Shown here piece by piece: positions 17,380 through 26,670 of a stretch of 64,000 nt of DNA (positions are counted from its first letter, which is position 1; every line of letters begins with the position of its first letter). This DNA is from Hyphomicrobium sp. CS1BSMeth3 (GTDB lineage: Bacteria > Pseudomonadota > Alphaproteobacteria > Rhizobiales > Hyphomicrobiaceae), in the NCBI RefSeq assembly GCF_900117415.1, contig NZ_FPEI01000006.1:992001-1056000 (forward strand), read 5' to 3'. Below the pieces are notes generated by a model. That model did not search any database. It was not told the DNA's origin and saw only the letters and a list, made by a program, of their open reading frames with translations. Position numbers and translations under genes: made by a program.

Positions 17380-17611
17380 TTCTCCCTCTCCCCATGGTCT
17401 TGAATGGGGAGAGGGTCGGGGTGAGGGGCGGCGGCAAACGTCGAGGTTTGAACAAGCTCCCGCCCCTCATCCTAACCTTCTCCCCGTATAGGACGGGGAG
17501 AAGGGACCTGTCGTGCCAGCGGCTCGCTCCAAGTCCATAAATGACGGGGGTTCGGGGGTGTTCCCCCGATTGGGGTGTGGGGCGAAAGCCCCGCTCGCGC
17601 GAAACGCGCGA
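17380..17611 (-). repeat. Family 2 repeat, R2 then inverted R1
   Basis: Most of the 421-bp gap between prfC and the MFS gene. R2 (17380-17506) has the dyads CTCTCCCC...GGGGAGAG and CTTCTCCCCGTATAGGACGG with its partner arm. R1 (about 17515-17611) is read on the minus strand and ends at the MFS stop codon. The remaining part next to prfC (17191-17379) holds only weak promoter-like boxes for prfC. Confidence 0.82.
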
Positions 17612-19138
17612 TCAGTCCGTCCGGTCGCGCGGCACGTCGCGCATGAGGAACGCGACCGGCACCGACAGCGCCGCCGTAATGGCGAACAGATAGAATGCAT
17701 TGATATAGCCGATCATGGCGGCCTGTCGCTGCAACTCGCCGGCGAGCGCGAGCAGCCCGCCCTGGCTCTCAAAATTCCAGAGCCCCACGGAGCCGGGATA
17801 CGCGAGCACCCTGTTGAAGGGCGATATGTGCTCGGTGAAAGTCGAGTAGCTGGCGGCGGTCGATCGCACGAGCAGGACGATCGAGAGCGAGATGAAGAGG
17901 CTCGATCCGAAGTTGCGCACGAGATGGAAGACGGACATGCCGTCGGTGATCCGGCCCTTGTCGAGTGTGGCGAAGGCGAGCACCGACATCGGTGTGAAAG
18001 CGAGACCGAAGCCGAAGCCCTGCAGCGCGTTCGTCCAGAAGACGTCGAAGTCCGTGAGATTGATGTCGAGATTGGCCATGCCCCAGCCGGCAATGGCCTG
18101 GCAGGCGAGACCGGCTGCGAGCGTCGTGCGCGGATAGAGGCGCGTCATCGGCACGATAATGAGGAACGAGGCCCAGTTCCCGAGGCCGCGCGCGGCGAGC
18201 AGAAGGCCGATCGCGCTGTCGGGATAGCCGCGCAGGTCGTGCAGCAATCCAGGGAAGAGCGCGATGGCCGTGAAGCTCAGCGCGCCCATGACGAAGGCGA
18301 CGATGAGGCCCAGCGCGAAGTTGCGGTCGAGCAGGAGCGTCGGATCGAGAAAGGGCTTCTTGGCGCTGAACGTATGGACGATGAAGATCCAGAATGCGCC
18401 GACGGCGATCAGCAGCTCGATCCAGATCTCGGTCGACTCGAACCAGTCGAGGCGGTTGCCGCGGTCCATGATGAGCTGAGCCGAGGCAATGGCGACCGAC
18501 AGCGCGATGAAGCCCGTCCAGTCGAAGTGACGGTCGGTGCGGGACGTGTGCTCGGAGAGGGCGAACCAGGCGCAGACCGTGGCGAGAATGCCCGGCGGCA
18601 CGATCATGAGGAACGATGCGCGCCAGCCATAAAGCTCGCTGATGAAACTGCCGATGAGCGGGCCGGACACGGGCCCGATGACCCCGCCGATGCCCCAGAT
18701 CATCATCATCAGCGCGTGCTGGCTTCGGGGAAACGTCGCGAGGATGATCGCCTGCCCCATGGGCATGATTGGCGCGCCGAACAGACCCTGCCCGACACGG
18801 AACAGAACCAGCGCCTCGAGATTTGCCGCGAACGCGCAGAGCAGCGTCGAGATCGTGAAGCCGAGCGCCGATCCGAACATGACCGTGCGCCAGCCGAGCC
18901 GGTTCGCGAGCCAGCCGACGAGCGGCGTGCCGATGGCTGTCGCGATGAGATTGAAGGTGATGACCCAGGCAATCTGGTCCTGGGTCGCGGACATCGCGCC
19001 TTTGATCTGCGGCAGGACCACGTTCGCGAGCGTGATCGTCATGCCGAAGAGCAGCGTGCAAAGCTGCACCATCAACAGGATGAGCCATTGCCGCGCTGTG
19101 ACGCTTCCGAGGCCGGACGATGCGGTCTGCGTGGTCAT
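17612..19138 (-). CDS. DHA2-family MFS drug efflux pump (EmrB-like), no adjacent EmrA
   Basis: A 508-residue major facilitator with about 14 membrane segments, as in EmrB/QacA proteins. The motif GWLANRLGWRTVMFGSALGF (near residue 75) is the loop 2-3 MFS signature, and GVIGPVSGPLIGSFISELYG (near 150) is the antiporter motif C of drug exporters. In EmrB systems a periplasmic adaptor (EmrA) and TolC complete the pump. No adaptor is adjacent here; a candidate adaptor lies at 49891-50985 and a TolC-type channel at 22038-23528. Substrate unknown. Only a weak Shine-Dalgarno sequence (GAAG) precedes the start. Confidence 0.88.
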   Translation of the reverse strand: MTTQTASSGLGSVTARQWLILLMVQLCTLLFGMTITLANVVLPQIKGAMSATQDQIAWVITFNLIATAIGTPLVGWLANRLGWRTVMFGSALGFTISTLLCAFAANLEALVLFRVGQGLFGAPIMPMGQAIILATFPRSQHALMMMIWGIGGVIGPVSGPLIGSFISELYGWRASFLMIVPPGILATVCAWFALSEHTSRTDRHFDWTGFIALSVAIASAQLIMDRGNRLDWFESTEIWIELLIAVGAFWIFIVHTFSAKKPFLDPTLLLDRNFALGLIVAFVMGALSFTAIALFPGLLHDLRGYPDSAIGLLLAARGLGNWASFLIIVPMTRLYPRTTLAAGLACQAIAGWGMANLDINLTDFDVFWTNALQGFGFGLAFTPMSVLAFATLDKGRITDGMSVFHLVRNFGSSLFISLSIVLLVRSTAASYSTFTEHISPFNRVLAYPGSVGLWNFESQGGLLALAGELQRQAAMIGYINAFYLFAITAALSVPVAFLMRDVPRDRTD

Positions 19139-19330
19139 GTCTTCAATGGCTGGAGAGAAGTCCGCGCGGCGGCGGCAACGCGCGCCGTGACGGCATAAGA
19201 TCAGCTAACTGCGCGACTGTCATCCGCGGCACTTCGCATCTGCGCTCTGGATCAGGGGAACAGGATCTTCGCACCAGCGTTCTATGCCTGTCAGTATATT
19301 GTCGTGGGAGATCAGGCTGGAGCCGTCGTC

Positions 19331-19834
19331 ATGGCCATCGAGAGGCTGCACTTCGCATCGGATGGGTTAATTCCGAACAATCCTGTTCTGCCGCTTGCCT
19401 GCTATGTGCAGGCGCTCGATGTCGCTGGGCCATCGCCCGAGCAGAAAATTATCGAACATCTCGCGGCCAATGGCTGGGTGGATGCATGGATCAACGGCAT
19501 TTATCCCTTCCAGCACTATCACGCGACGGCGCACGAGGTGCTCGGCATCGCCAAAGGGCGGGCGCTCGTGCAGTTCGGCGGCCCGAATGGGCCTGTGATC
19601 GAGGTCGTTGCCGGAGATGTCGTGCTCATCCCGGCCGGAGTGGGCCACTGCCGGCTCGATATGAGCGGAGGCCTGTCGGTGGTGGGGGCCTATCCGGAAG
19701 GCCAGACGGCCGACCTCAGGCGCGAGAACGCCCGTGATTTCAGTGATGCCGCTGAATGCATTGCCAGGGTCGGGCTGCCGCGGCTCGATCCGGTGACGGG
19801 GGCGCCATTTACCGTGGTGCCGCCACCGGGCTGA
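19331..19834 (+). CDS. Cupin-fold protein (YjlB-like)
   Basis: A 167-residue single-domain cupin. The first cupin motif is HYHATAHEVLGIAKGRALVQFGG (around residues 60-82), giving two His and a Glu as likely metal ligands; the second motif is GDVVLIPAGVGHCRL (around 95-109) with the last His. It resembles the YjlB family, whose substrate is not known. GGAG is eight bases before the ATG at 19331; an in-frame GTG at 19304 is less likely. It is divergent from the MFS gene. Confidence 0.75.
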   Translation: MAIERLHFASDGLIPNNPVLPLACYVQALDVAGPSPEQKIIEHLAANGWVDAWINGIYPFQHYHATAHEVLGIAKGRALVQFGGPNGPVIEVVAGDVVLIPAGVGHCRLDMSGGLSVVGAYPEGQTADLRRENARDFSDAAECIARVGLPRLDPVTGAPFTVVPPPG

Positions 19835-19937
19835 GCTGACGGCGCCGCGGGTTTAGAGTTTTCATCCTCCAGGCACTCGACTATGTATCTGCCCCGGCGG
19901 TGGGCCACCTCGCCCGCCCATGCTGGAGTGCGCCGAT

Positions 19938-21044
19938 ATGACTGCCAAAGCGCCCGTGCCGAAGCCGGGCATTCTCGACATTCAGGCCTATGTGCCGGGC
20001 GAGAGCACGGTCCCGGGCGGCCTGAAACCGATCAAGCTCTCCTCCAACGAGACGCCACTGGGGGCGAGTCCGAAGGCTGTGGCGGCCTACAAGGCGCTCG
20101 CCGATGAGCTGGCGCTCTATCCCGACGGTGCCGCGACGGCGCTGCGCGGTGCCATTGGCCGGACATACGGCCTCGATCCGGCGCGCATTGTCTGCGGCTG
20201 CGGGTCCGATGAACTCCTGCACCTCCTCACGCACGCCTACGCAGGCCCGGGCGACGAGGTGCTGTTCACCGTCCACGGCTTCCTCGTCTACAAGATCGCG
20301 ACGCTCGCCAATGGCGCAACGCCGGTCATCGCACCCGAGAAGGACTTCCGCACGGACGTCGACGCGCTGCTTGCGCGTGTGACGCCGCGCACGAGGATCG
20401 TTTTCCTGGCCAACCCGAACAATCCGACGGGGACGTATATCCCTATCGACGAGGTGCGCCGCCTGCACGCCGGTTTGCGCCCGGACACGCTGCTTGTGCT
20501 GGATGCGGCCTACGCCGAGTACGTCCGGCGCAACGACTACGAGGCGGGCATCGAGCTCGTCGCGACGACGCAGAACGTCGTGATGACGCGTACATTCTCC
20601 AAGATCTACGGCCTCGCAGGCCTGCGGCTCGGCTGGGCCTACTGCCCGGCGGCGATCGCCGATGTGCTCAATCGCATTCGCGGTCCGTTCAATGTCACGT
20701 CCGCGGCCATCGCTGCCGGCGTCGCCGCGATCGAGGATACGGCCCATATCGAGCGGTCGGTTGCGCACAACGACAAATGGCTGCCCTGGGTGAGCGACGA
20801 GATCGGCAAGCTCGGCCTCAAGGTCACGCCGAGCGTCGGCAACTTCATTCTCATCCACTGCGATGCCGAGGGGGCACGCAGCGCACAAGCCGCCGACGAG
20901 TTCCTCAAGAGCCGCGGCATCATCATGCGCCGCGTCGGTGGCTATGCGCTGCCGCACGCGCTGCGCATGACCATCGGCACGGAAGAGGACAACCGCGCAG
21001 TTGTCGCCGCGCTCGCGGAGTTCGTGAAAGGCAGCGCGCGATGA
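19938..21044 (+). CDS. hisC: Histidinol-phosphate / aromatic aminotransferase
   Basis: A PLP-dependent class I/II aminotransferase of 368 residues, converting imidazole acetol phosphate to histidinol phosphate and, in alphaproteobacteria, often also transaminating prephenate or phenylpyruvate. The PLP lysine is Lys222 in [24 protein letters not shown] (35-42) and ANPNNPTG (158-165) are family signatures. I prefer the ATG at 19938 (GGAG nine bases upstream) to the ATG at 19920. The stop overlaps the start of tyrC (ATGA), so translational coupling points to tyrosine/phenylalanine synthesis as at least one function. Confidence 0.92.
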   Translation: MTAKAPVPKPGILDIQAYVPGESTVPGGLKPIKLSSNETPLGASPKAVAAYKALADELALYPDGAATALRGAIGRTYGLDPARIVCGCGSDELLHLLTHAYAGPGDEVLFTVHGFLVYKIATLANGATPVIAPEKDFRTDVDALLARVTPRTRIVFLANPNNPTGTYIPIDEVRRLHAGLRPDTLLVLDAAYAEYVRRNDYEAGIELVATTQNVVMTRTFSKIYGLAGLRLGWAYCPAAIADVLNRIRGPFNVTSAAIAAGVAAIEDTAHIERSVAHNDKWLPWVSDEIGKLGLKVTPSVGNFILIHCDAEGARSAQAADEFLKSRGIIMRRVGGYALPHALRMTIGTEEDNRAVVAALAEFVKGSAR

Positions 21045-21988
21045 GCCAGCTTTTCGATACGGTGGCGCTGATCGGCATCGGCCTGATCGGCTCGTCGATC
21101 AGCCACGCCACGCGGCGCGCTGGGCTCGCACGCCGCATTGTCGGTGCCGCCAAGACGGAGGCAACGCGGGCGACGGCATTGCGGCTCGGGCTCGTCGACG
21201 AGGTGTTCGCAAATCCCGCCGATGCCGTGAAAGAGGCCGATCTCGTGATCCTGTGCGTGCCCGTGCGCGCGTGCGGGCCGGTCGCCGCCGAGATCTCGAA
21301 AAGTTTGAAGCCCGGCGCGATTCTGACCGATGTCGGCTCCGTCAAAGGCTCCGTCGTCGCAGATGTGGGGCCGCATGTGCCTGCGGGCGTGCATTTCGTG
21401 CCCGGTCATCCGATTGCCGGCACCGAGCACTCCGGCCCCGAGGCGGGATTTGCAGAGCTCTTCGACGGCCGCTGGTGCGTCCTGACGCCGCCACCGGGCG
21501 CGGACAACGCCGCCGTCGATCGCCTCAGGTCATACTGGAAGGGGCTCGGCAGCAATGTCGAGATCATGGCGCCCGATCACCATGACATGGTGCTGGCGAT
21601 CACGAGCCATGTGCCGCATCTCATCGCCTTCAACATCGTCAACACGGCTGCTCACCTCGAGCGGGTGACCGAGAGCGAGGTCATCAAGTTCTCGGCTGGC
21701 GGCTTCCGCGACTTCACGCGTATCGCTGCGTCCGATCCGACGATGTGGCGGGACGTGTTCCTCACGAACCGGACGGCGATGATCGAAATGCTCGGCCGCT
21801 TTACGGAGGATCTCCTCCACCTGCAGCGCGCCATGCGCTTCGGTGACGGCGAGACCCTGTTCCGCATGATCACTGAGGCGCGCCACATACGCCGCGGCAT
21901 CATCGAGGCGGGGCAGGACACAGCGGCACCTGACTTCGGCCGCCATCAAGGCGGAAGCGCTGCCCCGGCTACCGGTCAAAAGAGCTGA
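21041..21988 (+). CDS. tyrC: Prephenate / arogenate (cyclohexadienyl) dehydrogenase
   Basis: A 315-residue NAD(P)-dependent TyrA-family enzyme that oxidatively decarboxylates prephenate or arogenate in tyrosine synthesis. The nucleotide motif is GIGLIGSS (about residues 12-19). [15 protein letters not shown] near residue 128 is the prephenate dehydrogenase signature, with the catalytic His. [20 protein letters not shown] is conserved near the C-terminus. It lacks chorismate mutase and ACT domains, as usual for alphaproteobacterial TyrC. It overlaps hisC by four bases. Confidence 0.93.
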   Translation: MSQLFDTVALIGIGLIGSSISHATRRAGLARRIVGAAKTEATRATALRLGLVDEVFANPADAVKEADLVILCVPVRACGPVAAEISKSLKPGAILTDVGSVKGSVVADVGPHVPAGVHFVPGHPIAGTEHSGPEAGFAELFDGRWCVLTPPPGADNAAVDRLRSYWKGLGSNVEIMAPDHHDMVLAITSHVPHLIAFNIVNTAAHLERVTESEVIKFSAGGFRDFTRIAASDPTMWRDVFLTNRTAMIEMLGRFTEDLLHLQRAMRFGDGETLFRMITEARHIRRGIIEAGQDTAAPDFGRHQGGSAAPATGQKS

Positions 21989-22037
21989 TCGGGTTCAGGT
22001 CGATAAATCTCAGGACTGCAACGGCGGCACTCCGCTC

Positions 22038-23528
22038 CTACTTGGAGGAGGAGTGCTTCTTACCGTGCTTGTCCCAAAGATCCTGCTTCTCGTTGCGGCC
22101 GTCCTGATGGGTGATGCTGATGCCCCACCACTTACGACGAACCTCCTGGTAGTAGACGTCCGTGTCGTAGACGAGCTTGGTCAGGCCCATGTACTCCGAG
22201 CTCAGGCGGCCCACGGACTGCAGCACCAGATAGGACGTGACGACAAGATTGCGCCGCGTCGTCTCGAGCTGAACCTGAGAGGTCAGATATTCCTGCTCGG
22301 CGTTGAGCACGTCGAGGATGGTGCGCTGGCCCACCTTCTGCTCTTCGCGGACACCCGTCAGAGCGATGCGCGAGGCATTGACGGCAGCCTCATCGGATTC
22401 GAGCTGAGCGCGCGCTGCTGTGAGCTGTGCCCATGCGGACAGTACGCCCTGCCGTGCAACCGTGCGCGCCTGCTCGATATCCTGCAGACGGCCGATGTGG
22501 AGCTGCTTTGCCTGCCGGACGCGCGCCTGGATGGTGCCGCCATCGTAAAGGGGAACGTTGACCCGGCCGACAACCGATGCGCCCTGGCGCTCATCCAGCG
22601 TAGGTGCCGGATCCCAGCGCTGGGAGTAGCCTGCATCGAGGCGCACTTCCGGCAAGAGCTCGCCGTAGATCCGATCGACAGCGAAGCGGGCCGCCTGCTC
22701 GAGGTAGAGCGCGTTGACGACAAGCGGGCTCTCGCGGGTCGCGATCCCGATGGCCTCGTCCTGGGTCTTCGGAATGCCGCTGTACGGGCCGGGCGGCGCC
22801 ACGAGGCGGCTCGCCGGATGGCCGATCACGCGCTCGAAGGTGGCGCGGGAAATCTTCAGGTTCGAGCGCGCGGTGTCGAGCGCCGAAATGGCCGAGGCCC
22901 GGCGCGCCTCTGACTGAGCGACGTCCGTGCGGGTGACTTCGCCGACCGCAAAGCGATCACGGGTGGCCTGCAGTTCGCGAGAGAGAACGTTGACGTTGTT
23001 CTCACGCAGGCGAACGATCTCCTGGTCGCGGATGACGTCCATAAAGGCGGTCGCGGCGTCGAGCAGCACACCCTGCTCGGTGGTGCGGAGCGATTCGCGC
23101 CCGGCCCGGACGTTGGCCTCGGCTTCATTCACCGCGTTGACCGTACGGAAGCCGCGGAAGATCGGCTGCGTGAGATTGACGGCGTAACCCTTCGAGGTGT
23201 CGCCACCATCGCCCGTGGCCGGCGGGCGCGTGCGCTGCCACGAATGCGTGACGTCGGCGCTGCCTGTGACGACTGGCCGATAGCCGGAGTTCGCGATCGA
23301 GACGTCCTCGTCGGTCGCTCTGAGACGAGCGCGGGCGCCATCGAGGGATGGATTGTATTTGTAGGCAGCCGCGAGGGCTTGCTGCAGCGTTTCCGCGCTG
23401 GCCTCCGATGCCGCCATGAGGCTGCCCGAGGCGAACAAGCCCGCCACAAACACCGTTCTCAGCACATTGCTGGCGGTATCGCGCGATGCCGTTTGAGTAT
23501 CACCGGTAAATGCCATTCGCCCTGCCAC
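22038..23528 (-). CDS. tolC: TolC-family outer-membrane channel protein
   Basis: A 496-residue outer-membrane efflux/secretion channel with two OEP repeats. A signal peptide ends near residue 45 (ASEASAETLQQAL); the mature N-terminus begins in the usual TolC manner (LQQALAAAYKYNPSLDGARA). The second repeat starts around DEAIGIATRESPLVV. It would be the outer-membrane exit for tripartite pumps or type I secretion; within this window the EmrB-like pump (17612) and the EmrA-like adaptor (49891) are possible partners. Transcribed alone, towards tyrC. Alternative in-frame Met codons make the start uncertain by a few residues. Confidence 0.92.
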   Translation of the reverse strand: MAGRMAFTGDTQTASRDTASNVLRTVFVAGLFASGSLMAASEASAETLQQALAAAYKYNPSLDGARARLRATDEDVSIANSGYRPVVTGSADVTHSWQRTRPPATGDGGDTSKGYAVNLTQPIFRGFRTVNAVNEAEANVRAGRESLRTTEQGVLLDAATAFMDVIRDQEIVRLRENNVNVLSRELQATRDRFAVGEVTRTDVAQSEARRASAISALDTARSNLKISRATFERVIGHPASRLVAPPGPYSGIPKTQDEAIGIATRESPLVVNALYLEQAARFAVDRIYGELLPEVRLDAGYSQRWDPAPTLDERQGASVVGRVNVPLYDGGTIQARVRQAKQLHIGRLQDIEQARTVARQGVLSAWAQLTAARAQLESDEAAVNASRIALTGVREEQKVGQRTILDVLNAEQEYLTSQVQLETTRRNLVVTSYLVLQSVGRLSSEYMGLTKLVYDTDVYYQEVRRKWWGISITHQDGRNEKQDLWDKHGKKHSSSK

Positions 23529-23849
23529 TCGAAATCATGAGCTGCCGTAGATTTCCGCATTAACGCGACTACCCACACACCACTCACGACTCGTCCGAAG
23601 CTACTCATACTCGGCCGCGCTTCGCACGGAGGCCGACTCACCCCTCTGCGAGGTCATTAGTGCTCCCCGGGTAGCTAAAGGGAAGGGAAAATTTACAGTT
23701 TGCGAGGAAGAGGCGGGAAACCGTGTCCGGGAGACTACACTGCGGCGCACCCAGGCAACGGCATTTACTATATTTTTGACAACTCGCGCTGCGGATATCG
23801 TCAGGCGCCTGATTTATTACTCCGGATCATCCTCTCCGGGCACGCAAGA
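23529..23849. other. Intergenic region between tolC and rplY promoter
   Basis: About 320 bp between the divergent tolC and rplY genes. It is less GC-rich than its surroundings in places (for example AAATTTACAG near 23690 and TATATTTTTGACAAC near 23769). It should contain the tolC promoter on the minus strand, but I could not choose one. I see no gene or repeat in it. Confidence 0.5.
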
Positions 23850-23878
23850 TTGCGCTCGATTGGCGGTGCGGTTATAAG
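23850..23878 (+). promoter_or_regulatory. Probable sigma-70 promoter of the rplY-pth-ychF unit
   Basis: TTGCGC (23850-23855) and TATAAG (23873-23878) are separated by exactly 17 bp. The implied transcript would have a leader of about 105 bases before the rplY ATG. Confidence 0.55.
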
Positions 23879-23942
23879 CGGCGCATCTCATCGTTCTGAG
23901 AACCTGCGCGGCACCCTTGGAGGCCGGCAGGCAGAGGCAGAC

Positions 23943-23977
23943 GCCCCGGTCAGCCATGGTCGGGGCTGGTTTTGTTT
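23943..23977 (+). promoter_or_regulatory. Leader hairpin with T-rich tract before rplY
   Basis: GCCCCG (23943-23948) pairs with CGGGGC (23961-23966) and is followed by TGGTTTTGTTT. The hairpin looks like a terminator or attenuator and ends just before the rplY Shine-Dalgarno sequence GGAG (23978-23981). Confidence 0.5.
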
Positions 23978-23990
23978 GGAGACAGCGAAA

Positions 23991-24677
23991 ATGGCCCAGG
24001 CCAATGTGATCAAGGCTTCGGGGCGCGCGGCGAGCGGCAAGGGGGCCGCACGAGCCGTCAGGCGCACCGGCAACGTTCCGGCCGTCGTCTATGGTGGCGA
24101 CGAAGGGAGCACGGACACTATCCAGATCGACGCCAACGATCTGTTTATTCTCATCAAACGCGGACGCTTTCTTTCGACGGTGTTCGACATCCAGGTCGAC
24201 GGCCGGACGCTCAGGGCGATCCCCCGCGACGTCCAGCTCGATCCCGTGAAGGACTTCCCCCTCCACGTGGACTTCCAGCGGATCGGCTCGGACAACCGGG
24301 TGCGCGTCGGCGTGCCGGTGCGCTTCATCAATGAGGCGCTCTCGCCCGGTCTCAAGCGGGGCGGCGTCCTGAATATCGTGCGCCACGAGGTCGAGGTGTG
24401 GTGCCCGGCCGACAAGATTCCGAGCCACTTCGAGATCGACCTGACCGGTCTCGCGATCGGGCGCTCCATCCACATTTCGGCGGTCGCGCTGCCGGAAGGC
24501 GTCAAGCCGACGATCACCGATCGCGATTTCACCGTCGCGACGATCGCCGGCACGGGCGGCAAGGATGAGGAGGAGACGCCGGCTGCTGGTGCGGCTGCAC
24601 CTGCTGCAGAAGCCGGCAAGGCTGCTGCTGCAGCTCCGGCCGCCGCCGCCAAGGAGGCCCCGAAGGGCAAGAAGTGA
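23991..24677 (+). CDS. rplY: 50S ribosomal protein L25 / general stress protein Ctc
   Basis: A 228-residue long-form L25 (TL5/Ctc), which binds 5S rRNA. The N-terminal L25 domain covers about residues 1-95 (GRAASGKGAARAVRRTGNVPAVVYGG; FPLHVDFQRI), followed by the C-terminal beta domain of the Ctc form (to about 190) and a low-complexity Ala/Lys tail. The ATG at 23991 has GGAG nine bases upstream and fits the family start; the frame is open further up but contains leader sequence. It heads a likely operon with pth and ychF, an arrangement common in Rhizobiales. Confidence 0.95.
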   Translation: MAQANVIKASGRAASGKGAARAVRRTGNVPAVVYGGDEGSTDTIQIDANDLFILIKRGRFLSTVFDIQVDGRTLRAIPRDVQLDPVKDFPLHVDFQRIGSDNRVRVGVPVRFINEALSPGLKRGGVLNIVRHEVEVWCPADKIPSHFEIDLTGLAIGRSIHISAVALPEGVKPTITDRDFTVATIAGTGGKDEEETPAAGAAAPAAEAGKAAAAAPAAAAKEAPKGKK

Positions 24678-24712
24678 TCCCGTCCCCGGGCGGCAATTCG
24701 CGCGAGTGAGCC

Positions 24713-25450
24713 ATGAAGCTCTTCGTCGGTCTCGGGAATCCCGGGGCGAAATACGCCCGGCATCGCCACAACGTCGGCTTCATGGCCGTCGAGCGGGTCG
24801 CCGAGCGCCATGGCTTCGGGCCGTGGCGCCGGCGCTTCCAGGGCTATGCGGCCGACGGCGAGCTCGATGGCACCAAGGTCCTCCTGCTCAAGCCGGAGAC
24901 CTACATGAACGAGAGCGGCCGGGCCGTCGGCGAGGCGGCACGGTTTCTCAAGCTCGGGACCAGCGACATCGTGGTCTTCCACGACGAGCTGGACCTTCTG
25001 CCGGGCAAGCTCAAGGTGAAAACCGGCGGGGGCAACGCGGGGCACAATGGGTTGCGCTCCATCACAGCGCATCTCGACAATGAATATGCGCGGGTTCGCA
25101 TCGGCATTGGTCATCCCGGTGCGAAAGAACTCGTCCAGGCTTGGGTGCTGCACGATTTCAGCCGCGCCGATCAGGACTGGCTCGAGCCGATGCTCGATGC
25201 GATTGCCGACGCGGCGCCGCGGCTTGCCGCAAATGACGCGGCGCGATTTCTGACGGACGTCGCGCGGGCGCTGTCGAACGACGATGACGAGGCTGAGAAG
25301 TCGAAGCGGCGAAAGACTGCGGAGGACACCGTGCCTCGTGAACCGCGCCCGCGCGGATCTCACCCGGCAGGGGAGCGCGCTTCCAAGCGTGCCACCGCAC
25401 TCGCCGAGAACCTGAAGAACTGGCTGGCCAAGCGCCGCCCAAAAGACTGA
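24713..25450 (+). CDS. pth: Peptidyl-tRNA hydrolase
   Basis: Pth cleaves peptidyl-tRNAs released from stalled ribosomes. The catalytic core fills residues 1-190: [21 protein letters not shown] (with the catalytic His), the [10 protein letters not shown] block near 65 and [29 protein letters not shown] near 90-115. The family is usually about 190-200 residues; here 245, with a charged Lys/Arg-rich C-terminal extension from about 190 that is common in alphaproteobacteria. Located 35 bp after rplY. Confidence 0.97.
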   Translation: MKLFVGLGNPGAKYARHRHNVGFMAVERVAERHGFGPWRRRFQGYAADGELDGTKVLLLKPETYMNESGRAVGEAARFLKLGTSDIVVFHDELDLLPGKLKVKTGGGNAGHNGLRSITAHLDNEYARVRIGIGHPGAKELVQAWVLHDFSRADQDWLEPMLDAIADAAPRLAANDAARFLTDVARALSNDDDEAEKSKRRKTAEDTVPREPRPRGSHPAGERASKRATALAENLKNWLAKRRPKD

Positions 25451-25465
25451 CTTAAGGACCGATTC

Positions 25466-26563
25466 ATGGGCTTCAAATGCGGCATTGTCGGCTTGCCCAA
25501 TGTGGGCAAGTCCACTCTCTTCAATGCGCTCACACAGACCGCAGCCGCCGAGGCGGCGAACTATCCCTTCTGCACGATCGAGCCCAACGTGGGCGAGGTC
25601 GGCGTGCCGGATCCACGCCTCGACGAGCTTGCGAGCATCGCCAAGTCCGGTGAGACCATCCCGACGCGGTTGACCTTCGTCGATATTGCAGGGCTCGTGA
25701 AGGGCGCTTCGCGCGGCGAGGGGCTCGGCAACAAGTTCCTCGCGCACATCCGCGAGGTCGATGCCGTCGCGTACGTGCTGCGCTGCTTCGAGGATGACGA
25801 CATCACCCACGTCGCCAACCACATCGATCCGCTGGCTGACGCGGAGGTCGTCGAGACCGAGCTCATGCTCGCCGACATGGAGAGCCTCGAGCGTCGGCTC
25901 TCGACGGTCGAAAAGCGCGCCAAGAGCGGCGACAAGGAAGCGGCCGCCCAGGTCGCGCTGATGCAACTCGCATTGGTGCCGCTGCGTGAGGGCAAGCCGG
26001 CGCGCACGGCCGTTGTTCCCGAGGAGGATCGGGCGGCCTTTCGCGCCTTGCAGCTCCTGACGGCCAAGCCGGTCCTCTACGTCTGCAATGTCGACGAGGC
26101 CTCGGCCGCCGCCGGAAATCGTTTCTCGGCGGTCGTTGCCGAGCGCGCCAAGGCCGAAGGCGCGGCAGTGGTCGTGATCTCCGCCAAGATCGAATCCGAG
26201 CTTGCGGGGCTCGCCGACGACGAGCGCCAGGCTTTCCTCGCCGAGATGGGTCTCGAGGAGCCGGGCCTCAATCGCCTCATCCGCGCCGGCTACAACCTTC
26301 TGGATCTCGTGACGTTCTTCACTGTCGGGCCCAAGGAGGCGCGCGCCTGGACCGTCTCGCGCGGCACACGGGCGCCGCAGGCGGCCGGCGTCATTCACAC
26401 GGACTTCGAGAAGGGCTTCATTCGCGCCGAGACGATCGCGTACGCCGACTACGTCGCCAACAAGGGCGAGGCGGGCTGTCGCGACGCCGGCAAGATGCGG
26501 CTCGAAGGGAAGGAGTACGTCGTCCAGGACGGCGACGTCATGCACTTCCGCTTCGCGAATTAA
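25466..26563 (+). CDS. ychF: Redox-regulated P-loop ATPase/GTPase YchF
   Basis: A 365-residue Obg-related P-loop protein, in other bacteria ATP-preferring and linked to translation and oxidative stress. The P-loop is GLPNVGKSTLFNALT (about residues 8-22), with DIAGLVKGASRGEGLGNKFL as switch 2 and the C-terminal TGS domain (ARAWTVSRGTRAPQAAGVIH, then FIRAE). AAGGA precedes the ATG, 15 bp after pth. Last gene of the rplY unit; a bidirectional terminator follows. Confidence 0.96.
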   Translation: MGFKCGIVGLPNVGKSTLFNALTQTAAAEAANYPFCTIEPNVGEVGVPDPRLDELASIAKSGETIPTRLTFVDIAGLVKGASRGEGLGNKFLAHIREVDAVAYVLRCFEDDDITHVANHIDPLADAEVVETELMLADMESLERRLSTVEKRAKSGDKEAAAQVALMQLALVPLREGKPARTAVVPEEDRAAFRALQLLTAKPVLYVCNVDEASAAAGNRFSAVVAERAKAEGAAVVVISAKIESELAGLADDERQAFLAEMGLEEPGLNRLIRAGYNLLDLVTFFTVGPKEARAWTVSRGTRAPQAAGVIHTDFEKGFIRAETIAYADYVANKGEAGCRDAGKMRLEGKEYVVQDGDVMHFRFAN

Positions 26564-26604
26564 TCGGCGCCAAGAGCAGCTCAAAGCGCTCGACCGGCCA
26601 AAGT

Positions 26605-26645
26605 AAAACCCCTCCCCGCGGCCAGCGGAGAGGGGTTCTTCATTT
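26605..26645. terminator. Bidirectional intrinsic terminator between ychF and ialB
   Basis: AACCCCTC (26607-26614) pairs with GAGGGGTT (26630-26637), and CCGC with GCGG inside. It is flanked by AAAA on the left and TTCTTCATTT on the right, as expected for a terminator serving two convergent genes. Confidence 0.8.
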
Positions 26646-26670
26646 CACGAAGTCCAGCGCTGCGCGCCGC

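Noticed and set aside
17513-19198. 561-codon open frame on the plus strand
   Set aside because: Opposite to the MFS gene and starting in an R1 repeat; highly charged, no hydrophobic core or motif.
24089-26584. 831-codon open frame on the minus strand
   Set aside because: Antisense to rplY, pth and ychF, which have clear family motifs. Its translation is low-complexity and lacks a ribosome-binding site.
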